DNA of 64,000 nt from Cephalotrichum gorgonifer (taxonomy: Eukaryota; Ascomycota; Sordariomycetes; Microascales; Microascaceae): NCBI GenBank assembly GCA_900312665.1, contig ONZQ02000005.1, forward strand, positions 2,273,077 to 2,337,076, written 5' to 3'. Both the position numbers and the translations under genes were made by a program. The stretch's first letter is position 1. Each line of letters opens with the position of its first letter. Positions 33,145-45,614 of the stretch are shown piece after piece. The notes beneath the pieces were generated by a model, which was not told where the DNA came from, made no database searches, and saw only the letters and a program-made list of their open reading frames with translations.

Positions 33145-36100
33145 CCCTTTCGGGCATATGCACAGGGACGGGGCTGTCAGGTGGGAGGCGGGCGTGGATT
33201 TACTCGGTGGATTATGCTGGGCGTATGTGGGCTGTTGTACATGCATACGAGATTTCTCCTGTATAAATCCCAAATTGTGAGATACACCGGGTCGGCTTCT
33301 GATAGTAGATGGCAAGCGTAAGTTGGTAGTTGCCCAGGTCCGATACAGATGCACTTGTAGGCCAGGGGCGAATACAATGCTGAGCAGCCTCAGCAAGTTC
33401 ACGTTCGTCCCGGTCAGTAGTAGTGCGTATGTAAAACACACTTACTCGACAACTTGCTCCGTTCCACTTGACTCATAGCCAACTGTTACATCCGTGTCCG
33501 CAGTGCCATGATCCATGGCAGTGGACAAAACAGCCGACCGCCTTGAAAGATTCGGGACAAACGCAACTGCGGGATGTTACGTGGAAATACGCTTCATGGG
33601 TTTTAAGCGGTGTCTCCAGATATTGAACCATGATGATGGCGGAAGGCTGCGGTAAGGCGAGCAAAGAGACGGTCCAATGAAATCGCCGCGGTTTGGTTGT
33701 CGTCCATAACGGTTGTCATGCGGCATGCATATTGGGGCTGAAAACTACACGTACATACTATGACTATCCCATTAGGTTCCAGAAATAGCATAATGAACTA
33801 TTCTACACACCAACTGCTCTCATTCTGCCTCTGGTAGTGCTGGGAATACATAGAGATACCATGTTTCATGGTCTTTTATTTACCACGTAGGCAGATACGT
33901 TGATACATCCGAGGCAGGTGGTGACCTTTAGCTAACCATAAGGTTTCCTGCGCGAGCAGGTACGATTGTAATATGCAAATTGCAATCAAGAACACTTCAT
34001 TGTGTACCACCTGTACGATATAAACACCCCTATCTAACGGCAACAGCCCTGTTGCTCAGCCCTTCGCCGCATCGAACGGCGTTCGTTGGCTCCTCAACGA
34101 CGTCGCCACATGGGTGGAAACCTCCATCAACGTTAGGCTGATCCTCGACCCTTAATGCGGCCGAAATGGCTCAGACCAACCAGCTCCGGGCCCAATTCCT
34201 AATACGCTGCCTTCGTAAATCGACGCAATTGACGAAAAAGTCCTTTGTTGATCTGACCAGCTAGTTAAAATGGTAGAGGGTATATACGCTCCAACGCCAT
34301 CAATTTCCGCCCAAACGGGGCCAGCTTCCAACTCATACTCGCCAATGACGGCACAGATGAGGATGGGCTCACGTAGCCTCTCCTTGCTGAAGAAACCATG
34401 CATGCATTCAACTTTGGCCTAATTCTCCCAACGAGTGAGGAGGTTAGACACTCGATTCCCAAGGTGCATCCTTTCCACCGATCAAGTCCTTCAGCTGAAT
34501 AAAATTCAGTTCTAAACTCGCAAATTCAACGGACCCAGCGACTTCTCTACGAACTGCACGCCAGACAATATATTTTTGATGGTTACTTAGACGAGCCCCA
34601 GTAAGACCCTTTGGCATCTTCAACCGGGGCCCTTCGACTTATCCCAGTCTGACACACGCTGGGAACACTCAGTGGCGCTATATTCTTCATCTCAGGAAGA
34701 ACGAGCAATATTGCGCATGACAACACAAGTCCGCCTTGTGTTATAGGCAGGAGTGGTAATTCGACTGTTGCAACCTACATCTACTGGGAAGAATTGCGAA
34801 CCACCTCCACAGCCTCCCCCTCTCATCTCAGGCTCAACTTTCATGGCGCCGGGGAATCCGGAGAAAGGATAGAATCGGCATCTTGAGTTTTCTTGCGCGA
34901 CTTAATTCCCCAGAATGCAACCAAACTGCGTTATCACGAACTCCTGTCCTGGCTTCCTTGAAAAGGGTTGGCATAAGGGCGTCGCATAAGTACCAAGGGC
35001 GATGAAGCACCTCGAGACCTGCCCGAACGGTTGGTGTTGCGATATGAAGGACTTCGGTACCTTCAGATCGCCGGCACTTTCGGCTCCTTTGCACTAGCCG
35101 CGGCCGGAGGAAGATATCCCTTTCAAGTAGGTCTCAAAAAACGAAAGCCGAAGGAGAGATCGCCCTCGTTCCCTTTACCCTAAGCGACTTTCCTTGTCGG
35201 GCATAGGAGGGCCTTCTTAGGGACCTTGTGCCGTAAGCTCAGGCACATCTTAACCGCTTTTGAAGCCGACCGAGATCGCGAAACGCTCCTCATTAAAAGT
35301 GGATCCTGGGACTTTCTACGTTCTTTAGGGCCAATCACCGCGGTCCTCAAGCCTCACTAACCAGCTCCGAATTATCGCGGCGCCAGCTCACGAGTAGAGT
35401 GCCAGCGACCTCGTGAGTGGGTGTGAAACTGCGGATGCTACGCGAAGAAGAAGAGAGTGACCCCCGCCCGCGTGCAGGGAACTTTGGAGATCGGCAGTGG
35501 AGCGTGGGGACCTGGACCCTGATGTAACTCAAGCTGGGGGGTGAAACCCGCAGATCCCGTCTGGTTGTCGAATGAGGGCCGACAACACGCAAAAGTCCGC
35601 CGCCTAGTTAGGGGCTCTCTCCGTCCTCGTCAAGATATGGGAGCCTATCAAACGCCGGCTATGCGACCTTGTGGTCTTTCCTCAGCATCTAGTGGAGTAT
35701 TCCGTGATTATCACCTAAGTTTGGCTGAATCTTGTTCCTTCGGTCCTTCTATTTTCCGATTCTACCAACCATTGCAAACGGTCGAGTCCAGGCCAATTGG
35801 GTGCGTTTCAGATGCGAAATAAGGGGCAGAATGAGGAACCACTGATAACACAGAGAGGGGGGTCCAACTCTCGTCCTCGCTCCAAGGTGGGGTTACATCG
35901 TCGCGTGCGACCCTAAATGCACGATCGCAGATCACAAAAAAAAGGGCCCTGGAGGTAACAACATACACTCATTTGCCCACTCTACTCGTACTATCCCTTC
36001 CAAGTAAGTCGAACGATGCAAGAGAAGAATAGCACCAGGTATGATGCGCGTGTTTGTGCAGCAATTCGAGGGTCGGCATCTCGCCGATCCTCTCCCCGCA

Positions 36101-36845
36101 TTGTAGCTCGAAAAAGAAGGTGTGTAAGGGGTGGGCAGGGTTTGAAGAAAGTTCCCAAAGCACGCTAATTCCGCCTTCCGTTTTCGGATCCGCGCTGCCT
36201 TGGAACAGCCGCATTTCCAGACTCGCTACTCCATTCACAGACCTTCCCGCCCGACCAGGTCGTATCAGATGAAGACGGGTGGTAGGGCTCGATCTGCCGA
36301 TCCTGGTGGGTCCTCAGTGGCCGGGTACGATAAGATATCACAGGTCCCGGCCTTCTTACTATAGCGGGAAACCTCGATGTGACCCCGTCGGCGGATTCCG
36401 TACCTGATAGCCTCAGGACAGCCACGCACGGGACTCGGGATACCCCAGATCATATCGTTCTCCGCGGGTATTGGCCAGCTGGGCCCTGAGGTGACTGGGC
36501 CAATGTGTTCTCTCCATGACTTAGGTGACATCGATATGTGCGCACACCCCGAAATAAGCGCCTGGGCGCCGTCATGGTGCATCTCCAGACCTGCCGTTGA
36601 AGAAAGTCCCTTACTCCCTGTAATCAAAATGAGGGTTGTCTCTGTGTTGCAAGTGAGAGGCATGTGATGGAGGTAGAGGTTTATCAAAGGAAATCAAAAT
36701 ATAAATATCGACGTTGTCCTCGCCTGTATCGACTCTTTTTTTTTATTATCACCATCACACTCATCCATCATTCACTTCCAAGACAATCGTGCTCGCTCTC
36801 CAGATCCAGTCTCCTAGTCCAGTCCCCTTACTGAAATAATTCAAC
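33145..36845. other. 3.7-kb gene desert
   Basis: No gene is supported on either strand. Frames are short and none shows family motifs; two minus-strand frames (34403-34152 and 36238-35969) have protein-like composition only. No terminal repeats, no transposase motifs and no long tandem arrays were seen. A TATAAATA box at 36700-36707 lies 139 bp before the protease ATG. Confidence 0.5.
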
Positions 36846-38236
36846 ATGAAGCTTTCCGTCGTTCTCTCTCTCCTCCCCCTGGCCCTCGCCCGGCCCTCCG
36901 AGTCCCGCCGCAGGGACGGGCCGGCGCCGATCATCCGCCGCAGCGACGCCACCGCCATCCCTGACAAGTACATTGTCGTCATGAAGGCGTCTGACGGCAT
37001 GTCGACCCAGTCGATGAAGAGCACCATCGCGACCATGGATGTCAAGGCCGATCACGTCTACGACTCGCCGAAGTTCAAGGGCTTCGCCGGAAAGCTGACC
37101 GAGGACAAGCTTGCCGCCCTCCAGGACGACCCCAGCGTAAGTCAGACACGGGATGTAGGATGCGCTTATAAGTGTAACCCGATCTAACCTATATTGTATG
37201 TAAAGGTTGCCTTCATTGAGCAGGACGCCGTCGTCACGATCAAGGAGACCCAGACTGGTGCTCCCTGGGGCATTGCTCGTCTCTCCACCAAGGAGCCTGG
37301 TGGCGACACCTACACCTACGATGCCTCGGCTGGTGAGGGCACTTGCGCCTACATCATCGATACCGGCATCTACGCCGAGCACGAGGAGTTCGAGGGCCGT
37401 GCCACCTTCCTGAAGAACTTCGCCGAGGATGGCGATGACACCGATGGCAACGGCCACGGAACCCACGTCGCGGGCACCATTGGCGGCGTCACCTACGGTG
37501 TCGCCAAGAAGACCACCCTCTTCGGCGTCAAGGTCCTCGACGCCAACGGCTCGGGCAGCAAGTAAGCAGTGCACCTCGTTTTCCAAGGACCCACATGGGA
37601 AAAGTTGCACAACTAACCTCCTTTACCTAGCTCTGGCGTCATTGCCGGCATGGACTTCGTCGCCACGGACTCCGCCACCGCGGACTGCCCTAAGGGCTCC
37701 GTCGCCAACATGTCGCTCGGCGGCTCCAAGTCCGCCGCCGTGAACCAGGCCGCCGCCGCCCTCGTCGACGCCGGTGTCTTCCTGGCCGTCGCCGCCGGCA
37801 ACGAGTCCGCCGACGCCGAGGACTCCTCGCCCGCCTCCGAGCCCTCCGTCTGCACCGTTGGCGCTACCGACGATGCCGACGCCATGTCCTACTTCTCCAA
37901 CTTTGGTGCCATCGTCGACATCTTTGCCCCCGGCAGCGATATCCTCAGCGCGTGGATTGGCGGCCCCAGTGAGACCGTGAGTTGACCCCGAGCCTGTCTA
38001 TGTATATATCCCATTGCTCCTATACTAACCACTTCTTTTTTTTTCAGAACACCATCTCGGGTACCTCCATGGCCACCCCCCATATTGCCGGCCTCGGCGC
38101 TTACCTCCTTGGCCTCGGCCAGTCCGCTGGGGATCTCTGCTCTTACATCGCCGAGACCGCCAACACGGACGTGCTCTCTGGCATCCCCAGCGGCACCGTC
38201 AACGCCCTCGCCTTCAACGGCAACACCGATGCGTAA
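36846..38236 (+). CDS. Subtilisin-like serine protease, proteinase K type (S8)
   Basis: Four exons: 36846-37136, 37206-37561, 37631-37976, 38048-38236; three introns of 69, 69 and 71 nt with GTAAGT, GTAAGC and GTGAGT donors. Product 393 residues. Signal peptide (MKLSVVLSLLPLALA), then an inhibitor-I9 propeptide (IPDKYIVVMKAS... to VAFIEQDAVV, about residues 38-106). Mature enzyme with catalytic Asp about 149 (YIIDTGIY), His about 181 (GNGHGTHVAG) and Ser about 338 (SGTSMATPH), plus the oxyanion Asn in VAAGNES. This is an extracellular broad-specificity protease of nutrition or pathogenicity. Codon use is very C-ending, unlike its flanks, indicating high expression. Confidence 0.96.
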
Positions 38237-38608
38237 ACGGTGGTATGATGAAGTACAAGCTTTTGTCTAGGAAGAGTAGGACTTGGAAACTTGTAAATAT
38301 GATTGATACAAGAGATGAATTCACGCTTTAACCACGTATCCACTGTAGAAGTTATCACACCAAAGTAGCAGAGTATCCTATACCTCTCGGTATCTTGACC
38401 CTACCCTGGCTAAGGCGGACAGAATTGAGTGATTATACTTCACAACCCCGCCCCAAAAGCAAATAAACTCGCTTACAGACTATTCGTCTGCGCACGGGCC
38501 ATCTCATTTGACCTATTGAGATTGGGGGAGGGTTCAGGCTGCTGGGAGGGGACACTCTTTCCATCCTAAGAATTATAATATGATGATATATTTAGATTGG
38601 CAGAGGGG
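38237..38608. other. Intergenic region
   Basis: About 370 bp, protease 3' flank. No gene seen. Confidence 0.4.
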
Positions 38609-39426
38609 ATGCATCAGGAGTGTCTTCTGCTAGAGCATTCAGTCTGGACAATAACCCCGGAGAGGAAGTCGAGTCCCGGTAGACAGCATGTCATTCTGGT
38701 CATCATCGAGTGCCTCGAGATGGTCCTTCGGGAGCTCGACCCGACCACCCTCCTCGTCTCAGCGCAGCGCGTCTGTAAAATATGGCGCGACACTATCATC
38801 TCCTCTCCAGCACTTCAGCGGAAACTATTCTTCGCACCTTCCGACGGTCGCGCTGCCAAGACCCAAACCCGAATCCGAATCCCACTACTCGTCAATGCCT
38901 TTCCGGCATTCTTCCAAACAACTCTGCAGCAGAGGGTCCCATATAGGAGTTTCTTCGAGGATCTCGATTCAGCAGGCGGCGGCCAAGATGCCCCTTTCCT
39001 AAGGAAGGGTGCGAGCTGGCGGAGGATGTACCCTGAGTACCCTGTCACATTCAAGATTGGGGTGATTGAGTCCCGGGGCCCGGACCCGGGCTCGTTCTTT
39101 GGCGGTGTTGAAGATGTTCCCAAGGGATCACAGCAGGGAAGCTGTTCGATGTGCTACATACGATGATCATGGGTTATGCCCAGGCGCGGATCGGGGTATA
39201 CTGGAGGGAGAAGGAGACAGACCCACCAACGCATGTCAATCCTTGGAAACGTGGGGAAGATGCGGTGTTATCATACATGAACGACGATGTTAAGATTGTG
39301 GCTTGTGCGACACTTGAGAGCGAGTTTAGTGGATCAATGGTGACTGAAGATATGTCGGGGGGGTATATACCAGCAGACTATGAGGTATCTCAAGTTTGTT
39401 TGGACTTTCCTATATTTTTGAATTAG
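38609..39426 (+). pseudogene. F-box protein, frameshifted
   Basis: From ATG 38609 the frame encodes an F-box-like motif (LEMVLRELDPTTLLVSAQRV...RDTIISSPALQRKLFF, residues about 30-70), the usual LF-binding half-domain for SCF ubiquitin ligase adaptors. That frame stops at 39166. A second frame from about 39125 carries on with equally protein-like sequence (AGKLFDVLHTMIMGYAQARIGVYWREKE) to 39426. The switch at about 39105-39130 has no splice signals and too little room for an intron, so one or two small indels are likely. Sequence beyond 39426 (to about 39720) contains only scraps. Confidence 0.55.
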
Positions 39427-40318
39427 TTCGTTGGAGTACTGGGTTCGAGGGATGAACGGGATATCGGTCAAGGAGCGGCTAGGAAGGCTGGAATAAACTT
39501 GTATGCTAATATTGAAATGTACCCTGGTAGCTCCCACTATCAGGGCCATCTCTAAGGTTGATCCGCCCATTGTCGGAGAGAACGAGTGGTATGTTGTACG
39601 TTCCATACACTCCAAGTACTCTGTGCCAGCCATTCCTCGGCTATCATTATCAACCACCAAGAGGCTATGATGAAGTCCTGCTGGTAGCCGAAGGCTACTG
39701 ATCGTAATGTCGATTGTGACTGTGATCAAGTGCATGAGTTTGACCTCCCCGTACGTTGGCACCATGGCTTAAGGGTTCTATTTGTTCACTTCGCGGACGT
39801 TGATCACTGCGAATGGTTTCTCTCCTTACTCGTCGTTCTGGACTAATACTTGAAAGCAAAAAGAAGGGGGCGTTGTATATTTTGGGAGGGCTATAGCCGA
39901 GTTCCATGACATGTTTATTTGCGAGGTGGAGAGCTCAATCGCCACAGGTGTGAGATCGAGTACAACTCAAGCAAAGTTCTACGCCCTGGGTGACGGAAAA
40001 CCGGCACAGAAAGCTTATATTTGTATGGGGCGAATCAAACGTCACGATTCTGAGCCATCCGGGTTTCCTTTTGACCCTCGGGTTCATTGGGCCTGACACC
40101 AACCAACTCATGACTCCAGCCATCAGGGTCCCCGATGCCGTATTACCGGGGAAAGTCTCCGGAAAGTCTCCGGAATTTTCGCCGGAATATCGCCGTTTCG
40201 GTATATCAAGTGAGGCCCCATCTAAACTCATACACTCAGCACTACCACAGACCACTCACTTTCTCGCCTTTCCTAGACCAGATACTCAGACAACGAGAAG
40301 TAAAGAGCCAAATCTACC
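39427..40318. other. Intergenic region
   Basis: About 890 bp with no intact gene. It ends with a short direct repeat (40150-40171) in the presumed promoter of the methyltransferase. Confidence 0.45.
40150..40171. repeat. Tandem 11-bp repeat, two copies
   Basis: GGAAAGTCTCC occurs twice in direct succession (40150-40160 and 40161-40171), followed by related CGGAA/CCGGAA words up to 40186. It lies about 150 bp before the methyltransferase ATG. Confidence 0.7.
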
Positions 40319-41182
40319 ATGTCTACCTCCACTCCAGCTGTTTCGGCCCCACCTAAGACGGCACTGGACCATTTCGATGCCGTCGCCGCGGACTACGACT
40401 CATCGACAGGAGGCTGCACGCGCGAAGTTGCGGAAAAGGTCATCTCCGACCTTCTTCCCGGCATCAATTCCGATTCGGTCATACTCGACAATGCAAGCGG
40501 GACTGGAATCGTCATAGACGTCCTCCTTAAACAGCTGTCTGGCGGCGCCGTAAAGCCCGCCATACACGGCGTTGACGGCGCCCCAAAGATGGTCGAGATC
40601 GCTGCGAGCCGAGTCTCGGGGCAAGATAATGTCAAGACTGCCGTAATGCCTGGCGAGAGCCTCGACTTCGCCGAGGAGACCTTCACCCACTCCATCACTA
40701 ATATGGGCATTCTCTTTTTCAGCGACGCGACGAAGGGCGCGCGCGAGATTTACCGCACGCTTAAGCCAGGCGGGGTAGCTGTTGTCACGGCCTGGCAGGA
40801 TCTAGGGTATCCCCGGGTGATCCGCGCGGTCCAGGGAGATATCCGGCCTGGAGACACTCCGTTTGAACTCCCCTTGCCGAAGCAGTGGTTCGACCCCGAG
40901 CATACGAGGACGGTGTTGACGGAGAGTGGATTTGGGGATGTGAAGCTTGAGTCGTCTGTCGCACACTGGGCTGCGGATTCGGCGGACGATTTGGCGGATG
41001 ATTTGATCAAGATGTTCGGAGCTTTATGCTTTAATGCTTGGAGTGATGAAGAGAGAGCCAGGGGAAGGGCTTGGCTTTCTCAGTACTTGAGTGAGACCGG
41101 GGCTACTCCCTTTACTAGGAGTGACGGATCTAAGGCCATTGGGATCGAGATGAAGTCCATCATTGCTGTTGCCTATAAATAA
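40319..41182 (+). CDS. SAM-dependent methyltransferase (UbiE/Methyltransf_11 type)
   Basis: Single exon, 287 residues. Class I fold: motif I VILDNASGTGIVID (about residues 54-67), acidic end of strand 2 in HGVDGAPKMVEIA (about 85), motif III-IV MPGESLDFAEETFTHSITNMGILFF (about 108-135) and the post-motif LKPGGVAVVTAW. In place of the usual D-x-G-x-G-x-G the loop reads N-A-S-G-T-G, as in several fungal small-molecule methyltransferases. The start has a good context (CTACCATGTC). No neighbouring biosynthetic core gene is seen, so the substrate is unknown; a small metabolite or a lipid is likely. Confidence 0.9.
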   Translation: MSTSTPAVSAPPKTALDHFDAVAADYDSSTGGCTREVAEKVISDLLPGINSDSVILDNASGTGIVIDVLLKQLSGGAVKPAIHGVDGAPKMVEIAASRVSGQDNVKTAVMPGESLDFAEETFTHSITNMGILFFSDATKGAREIYRTLKPGGVAVVTAWQDLGYPRVIRAVQGDIRPGDTPFELPLPKQWFDPEHTRTVLTESGFGDVKLESSVAHWAADSADDLADDLIKMFGALCFNAWSDEERARGRAWLSQYLSETGATPFTRSDGSKAIGIEMKSIIAVAYK

Positions 41183-41473
41183 GCCCGTACCCCGGCTTCT
41201 ATACTGAAAGAGATCTAGTCACCTTTCGACACCACACATGTTGTTACTGCCATCGTACTACTCTAATACCCACAAAGTCCCAATAAAACGAATGGAATAG
41301 TCAAGAGGTAAATTGGCCATCACCAAACACCTGCCGAAGAGATTTCAGACTGGTACTAGCGGTGTGGTATTGATCTGGCAATGTCCTTGGGCCGCCTACT
41401 ACTAAGGTGCTAGCTTAGTTAAGACAGAGTCGAGAGAACATAATCCTCGTGAGATCCCTTTTGTAACTGACCC
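41183..41473. other. Intergenic region between convergent genes
   Basis: About 290 bp; no gene seen. Confidence 0.4.
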
Positions 41474-42362
41474 TTATGTGAGATACTTCCTGAAGAAGAT
41501 ACGCGGAACGATTACAACCTCCCCTGTCTCGGGATTTGTCCACACAAGTGGCGTGGATCCATCCAGCTCCTCGTACCCTTGCCTCAGGTACCACTCCTCG
41601 TTCGTCCGTACCTCCTCCGGTCTGGTCCTCCCCTTTGCCTCATAACTCTGTTCCAGGTGTGATTCGGTTAGTTGTACCTCCTTACGGATTGTATCGAGGG
41701 CAGCTGTCGTCGCATTCAAGGGCGGTAGTGCCGCTATCCTCTCGGTCTGGCGCATGGCGTCTCGGCCAATCCCTCCGCGGTGGAGGGCCCTATAAATACC
41801 AGTAATTAGAACAAATGGTTCGCCTTTCGTTGGAATTGAAGATAGGGTGACGCGCCATGAGATATAAAGATGTTTTATCCAGACAGTTGACTGGGGCAAG
41901 CGCAGCTCCTTCTTTTCTTCCGTAGGAACTAGTTCGATGGCCGTGTGTCCAACTGGATGGAACCTTCGGTTGCTTGGGTCTCGCGGCTCATTCCAAATTT
42001 TGGCTGCGGTATCAACGAGTGGCTCTTGTTCCTAGACACACGTTGAGCTTGCGAGGCTCTCCATTTTCATCTAGGCCTACGTACGTTAGGGTAGGTCGCG
42101 ATATGCTGAGCGATAAACTCCGCTCTGTTAGGGAGATTGTCTGCGAGCACCTGTTCAACGTCATTAGAGTCTACATTCCCAGCCCGGATGAGGGGGCGAA
42201 GGAACTTACGATCCAGTACAAAGTTTTTGTCTCTTTCAGCTGCTGGTCCTTCCACTCCGATATCTCATCTTCGTGCCATCCGCAGGCGACTCGCTGGTCG
42301 TAGAGCCGCTGATATTGCGACTCGCTTGTAGGGTCCCATGGGAGAAGCTCTACTTTGTTCAT
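41474..42362 (-). CDS. GNAT-family acetyltransferase
   Basis: Exons 42362-42210, 42150-42085 and 42031-41474, joined over introns of 59 nt (GTAAGT...GAACAG) and 53 nt (GTACGT...CTCAAC...TCTAG); both restore the frame (LYWI-VLADNLP, TYPN-EQEPLVD). The product is 258 residues if exon 3 is read through. Features: MNKVELLPWDP start, IWNEPRDPSNRRFHPVGHTA beta strands, KHLYISW, a GGIGRDAMRQTE acetyl-CoA-binding turn, and a C-terminal NEEWYLRQGYEE block, as in fungal GNAT enzymes of unknown substrate. Relative to the family, 22 residues (VTLSSIPTKG...) interrupt ISW-ALHRGGIG; they correspond exactly to a 66-nt segment 41855-41790 that begins GCGCGT and ends TATAG, a candidate GC-AG intron (236 residues if removed). 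Confidence 0.85.
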
Positions 42363-43462
42363 GGTGTAGAATAGCAATGATAAAGTTGGAATGAAGAATA
42401 TTAATAAAGATAAAAATGTAGGGGTTGAGTTGGTAAGTGACCTAGTATTTTGCGGACACCCGGTCTTAACGAACCATTTCCGCCGGAACCACTGGCAGGC
42501 AATCCTGAAGGATTGCCTCAAGCTGCTGCAACTGGTAGGAGTAGTGCAAATTCATTACATCTCCTAATATGTATCCCCATGACCTGAGTCACGCCGAAGA
42601 TCCCTCAATGACACCCTATATGGCTGGCGAGCCTATTACGTGCTTGTATTGGTGCCGAGTCCTGCAGTAGCGCAGGGTGTGTATGTTCTGCCTTCCAATC
42701 TGGGCGCGACTACATCGCGAATTTTCCCTAGAATATGTGAAGACCAACCAACCCGCCCCACTCTACCATAGAACATTGCAGCGTCGGGAAGGCTTGGTTG
42801 GATCATGACCGACCCAGACGAACGGACAAGATGCTCTAAATCCTCATTCGACTGAGTACAATAACGTCAAGTTCATGGCCAAAGACAATTCGTCATCGCC
42901 GATAGCAAGCTTGCCTCTCGAGGGTGGGGGTAAGAAACGGCGCTCTCGGTCTTTCTAATGGTTATGGCTTGCCTTGTTAGTATACAACCGATTGGTGCTA
43001 CGTTAACGGATCAAAATTCTGGACCCTGGCATCGTAGGTGCTTCTTTTGGGGGAGATCTAGAATGGAGCTAACTTGTTAGAAACCGGATATCCACACTGT
43101 AATGGAATCTTTAGGAAAGAATAGTTTATTAGTGGAAAACTGGGGCGGTCTATATAGAGAATCATATGAAAGCCATTTGCCGCACGGTTTCATTGGAAGG
43201 ACTACCACGGTTCTCCCACGCGCTGAATATATTTAATGACATGATATCTTTTCTTCCCGGTGTAGTAATCACGTCTCACGGTCTGGCTATACCAAAAAGA
43301 AGACAACTGGAAGGATAGTATGTGACTCTCAACTCATTAGGATGCGTCAACTAGTACGACGGGCCTAAGCTACTGTTTTTTATTACGTCACTGCCTAGAG
43401 CCTCTGGTGCAGTGGGGATCTTAGATCTTAGTAGTATGATAGGCTGGACGACAGCGCTCGCT
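42363..43462. other. Intergenic region
   Basis: About 1.1 kb between the GNAT gene start and the end of the sugar transporter. No coding sequence or repeat of note. Confidence 0.45.
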
Positions 43463-45202
43463 CTATCGCTTCTCAGACACCTCGACATGCGCAGCCACTC
43501 CCGACTCCTTCACATCCGCAGCTGCCACCTCGCCCACATCAATAGCATCCTCGCCATCGAAGTACTTCGCAATTTCCTCCATGGGCGTGTACCGGGTTTC
43601 GATGAGGAAGAAGTAGATGATGAAGACCTCGAAGCCCAGGAACACGCAGTACACAAGGTAGTACTTCCAGGCGAGGGCCTCGAGGGCAATGGCGTTGATG
43701 TACTGGTTGAAGAAAAGGGCAGCGGACACGCAGAAGTTCAGCCACGTGAAGCCCTTCGCCCTGAGGCCGTAGGGGAGAATCTCAGTGGTGTAGTTTGCCA
43801 TCAGGCCAGCCCTGCAAGTTGAACCCGTTAGTTAAACAACTCCCTGATTTTTTTTTTCGTATAAAATAGAAACGACGACTTACTTGACATCATAGAATAC
43901 TCCGTAGAGGAAGGTGAAGACGACAAATGCATAACCCAGGGCCTGGTTGGGCGAAATCTCGTATCTGGCCGAGACGATGGTCCAGATGTTGAATACGACG
44001 CAGGTTCCGATGGTAGACACGAGGTAAATCGGCCGCCTACCGAAGATATCGATGAAGAAGGAGAAGCCGATATTCATCAGGAGGCCCTCCGTCTTCATGC
44101 CGGCGTTGATGCCCAGCTGGGTCTGAGGATCCGTGATGCCGACGTTGTCCATGACGTACTTGAGGTAATAGGAGATCAGGCCGTTGCCGCTCCACTGGCT
44201 GAACAGACCGAGTGCTGTGATCAGCCCGATCCTCTTGCGGTTCCCCTTGGTCTTCAGGAAGTCGGACCAGTTGGTCTGGTTGGCCTCCTTGTCGAGAGAG
44301 ATGGCGGCCTTGATCTCGCTGAATTCGAGCTTGACGAACTCGTTCTCGTCGTCGTCTTCGGCGTGGTAGTGGCTGAGGATCTTGAAGGCCTCCTCGTGGC
44401 GATCCTTGTTGATGAGCCAACGGGGGCTCTCGGGCATCCACCAGATACCGGCGACGATGATGATGGTGCAGATACCCTGAAGCAAGCTAGGCAGCCTCCA
44501 AGACCAATCGCTCTTCATATCACGATTATGTCAGTAACGAAAGAAGACGAGAAGTCGGGAGATGTGGTTAGTTTCCGTTCTTTGTACAAGTTGAAATTAA
44601 CATACCTTGATCTGAAGAGTGCCGTAGGTGACCCAACTGGCAATGAAGGCACCGGAGTGGTAGGATGCACCGCTGAGCGTGACGAGGACAGCACGATCCT
44701 GAGGATGCGCAATCTCGGCGATCAGCAGCGGCGCAGAGCCGAGCACGATCGCGTCGCCGAAGCCCAGAATCATGCGCGCGGCGAGGAACATGCCGAAGTT
44801 ACGGGCGCCGGACTGCAGGCCGACGGCGAGTAGCATGAAGAGGCAGCCGACCGTGAGTCCCAACTTTCGGCCGTACCTATCAATCATGTACGGGACGGTG
44901 AACAGGCCGATGAGGGAGCCCAGGCTCATACTCGCGTTGAAGAGGCCGAGGATGGACCCGCGGGGGTGGTCGAAGTAGTTCTGCCAGTAGCTCAGCGTCT
45001 GCAGGCCGTTCATCATGGACCCGTCGAAGCCATTGGCGGTGTTGGTGAGGATGAGGATGAGGATGTAGACGTAGAGTTTCCGGAGGTTAGGCTTCCTCCA
45101 CCATGGCACCCGGGCGAATTCCTTGCCCGCGAAGAAGAAGTGCCCCTTCTTGGGTTTCTCGGGGATCACCTTTTGGGAGGGCTTTGGGACTCGCCACCCC
45201 AT
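43463..45202 (-). CDS. MFS sugar transporter (lactose permease / hexose type)
   Basis: Three exons: 45202-44606, 44512-43884, 43811-43463; introns of 93 nt (GTATGT) and 72 nt (GTAAGT). Product 524 residues with about 12 membrane helices. Sugar-porter signatures: NTANGFDGSMMNGLQTL in helix 1, MIDRYGRKLG in loop 2-3, WWMPESPRWLI after helix 6, DIFGRRPIYL in loop 8-9, and a cytosolic C-terminal tail with ETRYTPMEEIAKYFDGE. The plasma-membrane importer takes up mono- or disaccharides by proton symport (family knowledge). It is divergent from the intracellular GH43 gene at 46433, sharing a 1.2-kb promoter with XlnR-like sites, which suggests uptake of a hemicellulose oligosaccharide for cleavage inside the cell. 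Confidence 0.95.
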
Positions 45203-45614
45203 CGTGAGTATTGGAGATGGAGGCTAGGTGGGAAGGGAAGAAGGATGTGAGAATGGGAGTCGGTGGAGGAGGCGTGATGAATAGACCAAGATTGTACATT
45301 CGCTTCCAATAAGGGGGGCGGGCCACTCCATTTAAACCCATGATTTCGGTAATGTAGGCTTGATTTCCTTATATTGGCAGATAACCATGGACGGGGGACA
45401 GAGTGGGTCCGCAGGTGTGTATGTGACACGCAACCATGTCGGCCGGGAACAAGCGGCCGTGCTTCTCCCCAGTGTACTCCGTAATATTAGGTTATTTCCC
45501 CGCAGTCTCCAACTGTGGGGTATTAGCCCAGTGGGCGGCTCTGTTTGGGGATATGGAGGAGTAATACGGGGAACATATGACCCGTTATCATGGAATCACT
45601 CCAATTCAGCATAT

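Noticed and set aside
36265..36687. 140-codon minus-strand frame in the desert
   Set aside because: No recognised motif, no promoter signal and no splice-consistent extension.
36828..37610. 260-codon minus-strand frame opposite the subtilisin
   Set aside because: It crosses two well-defined introns of the protease and has no domain.
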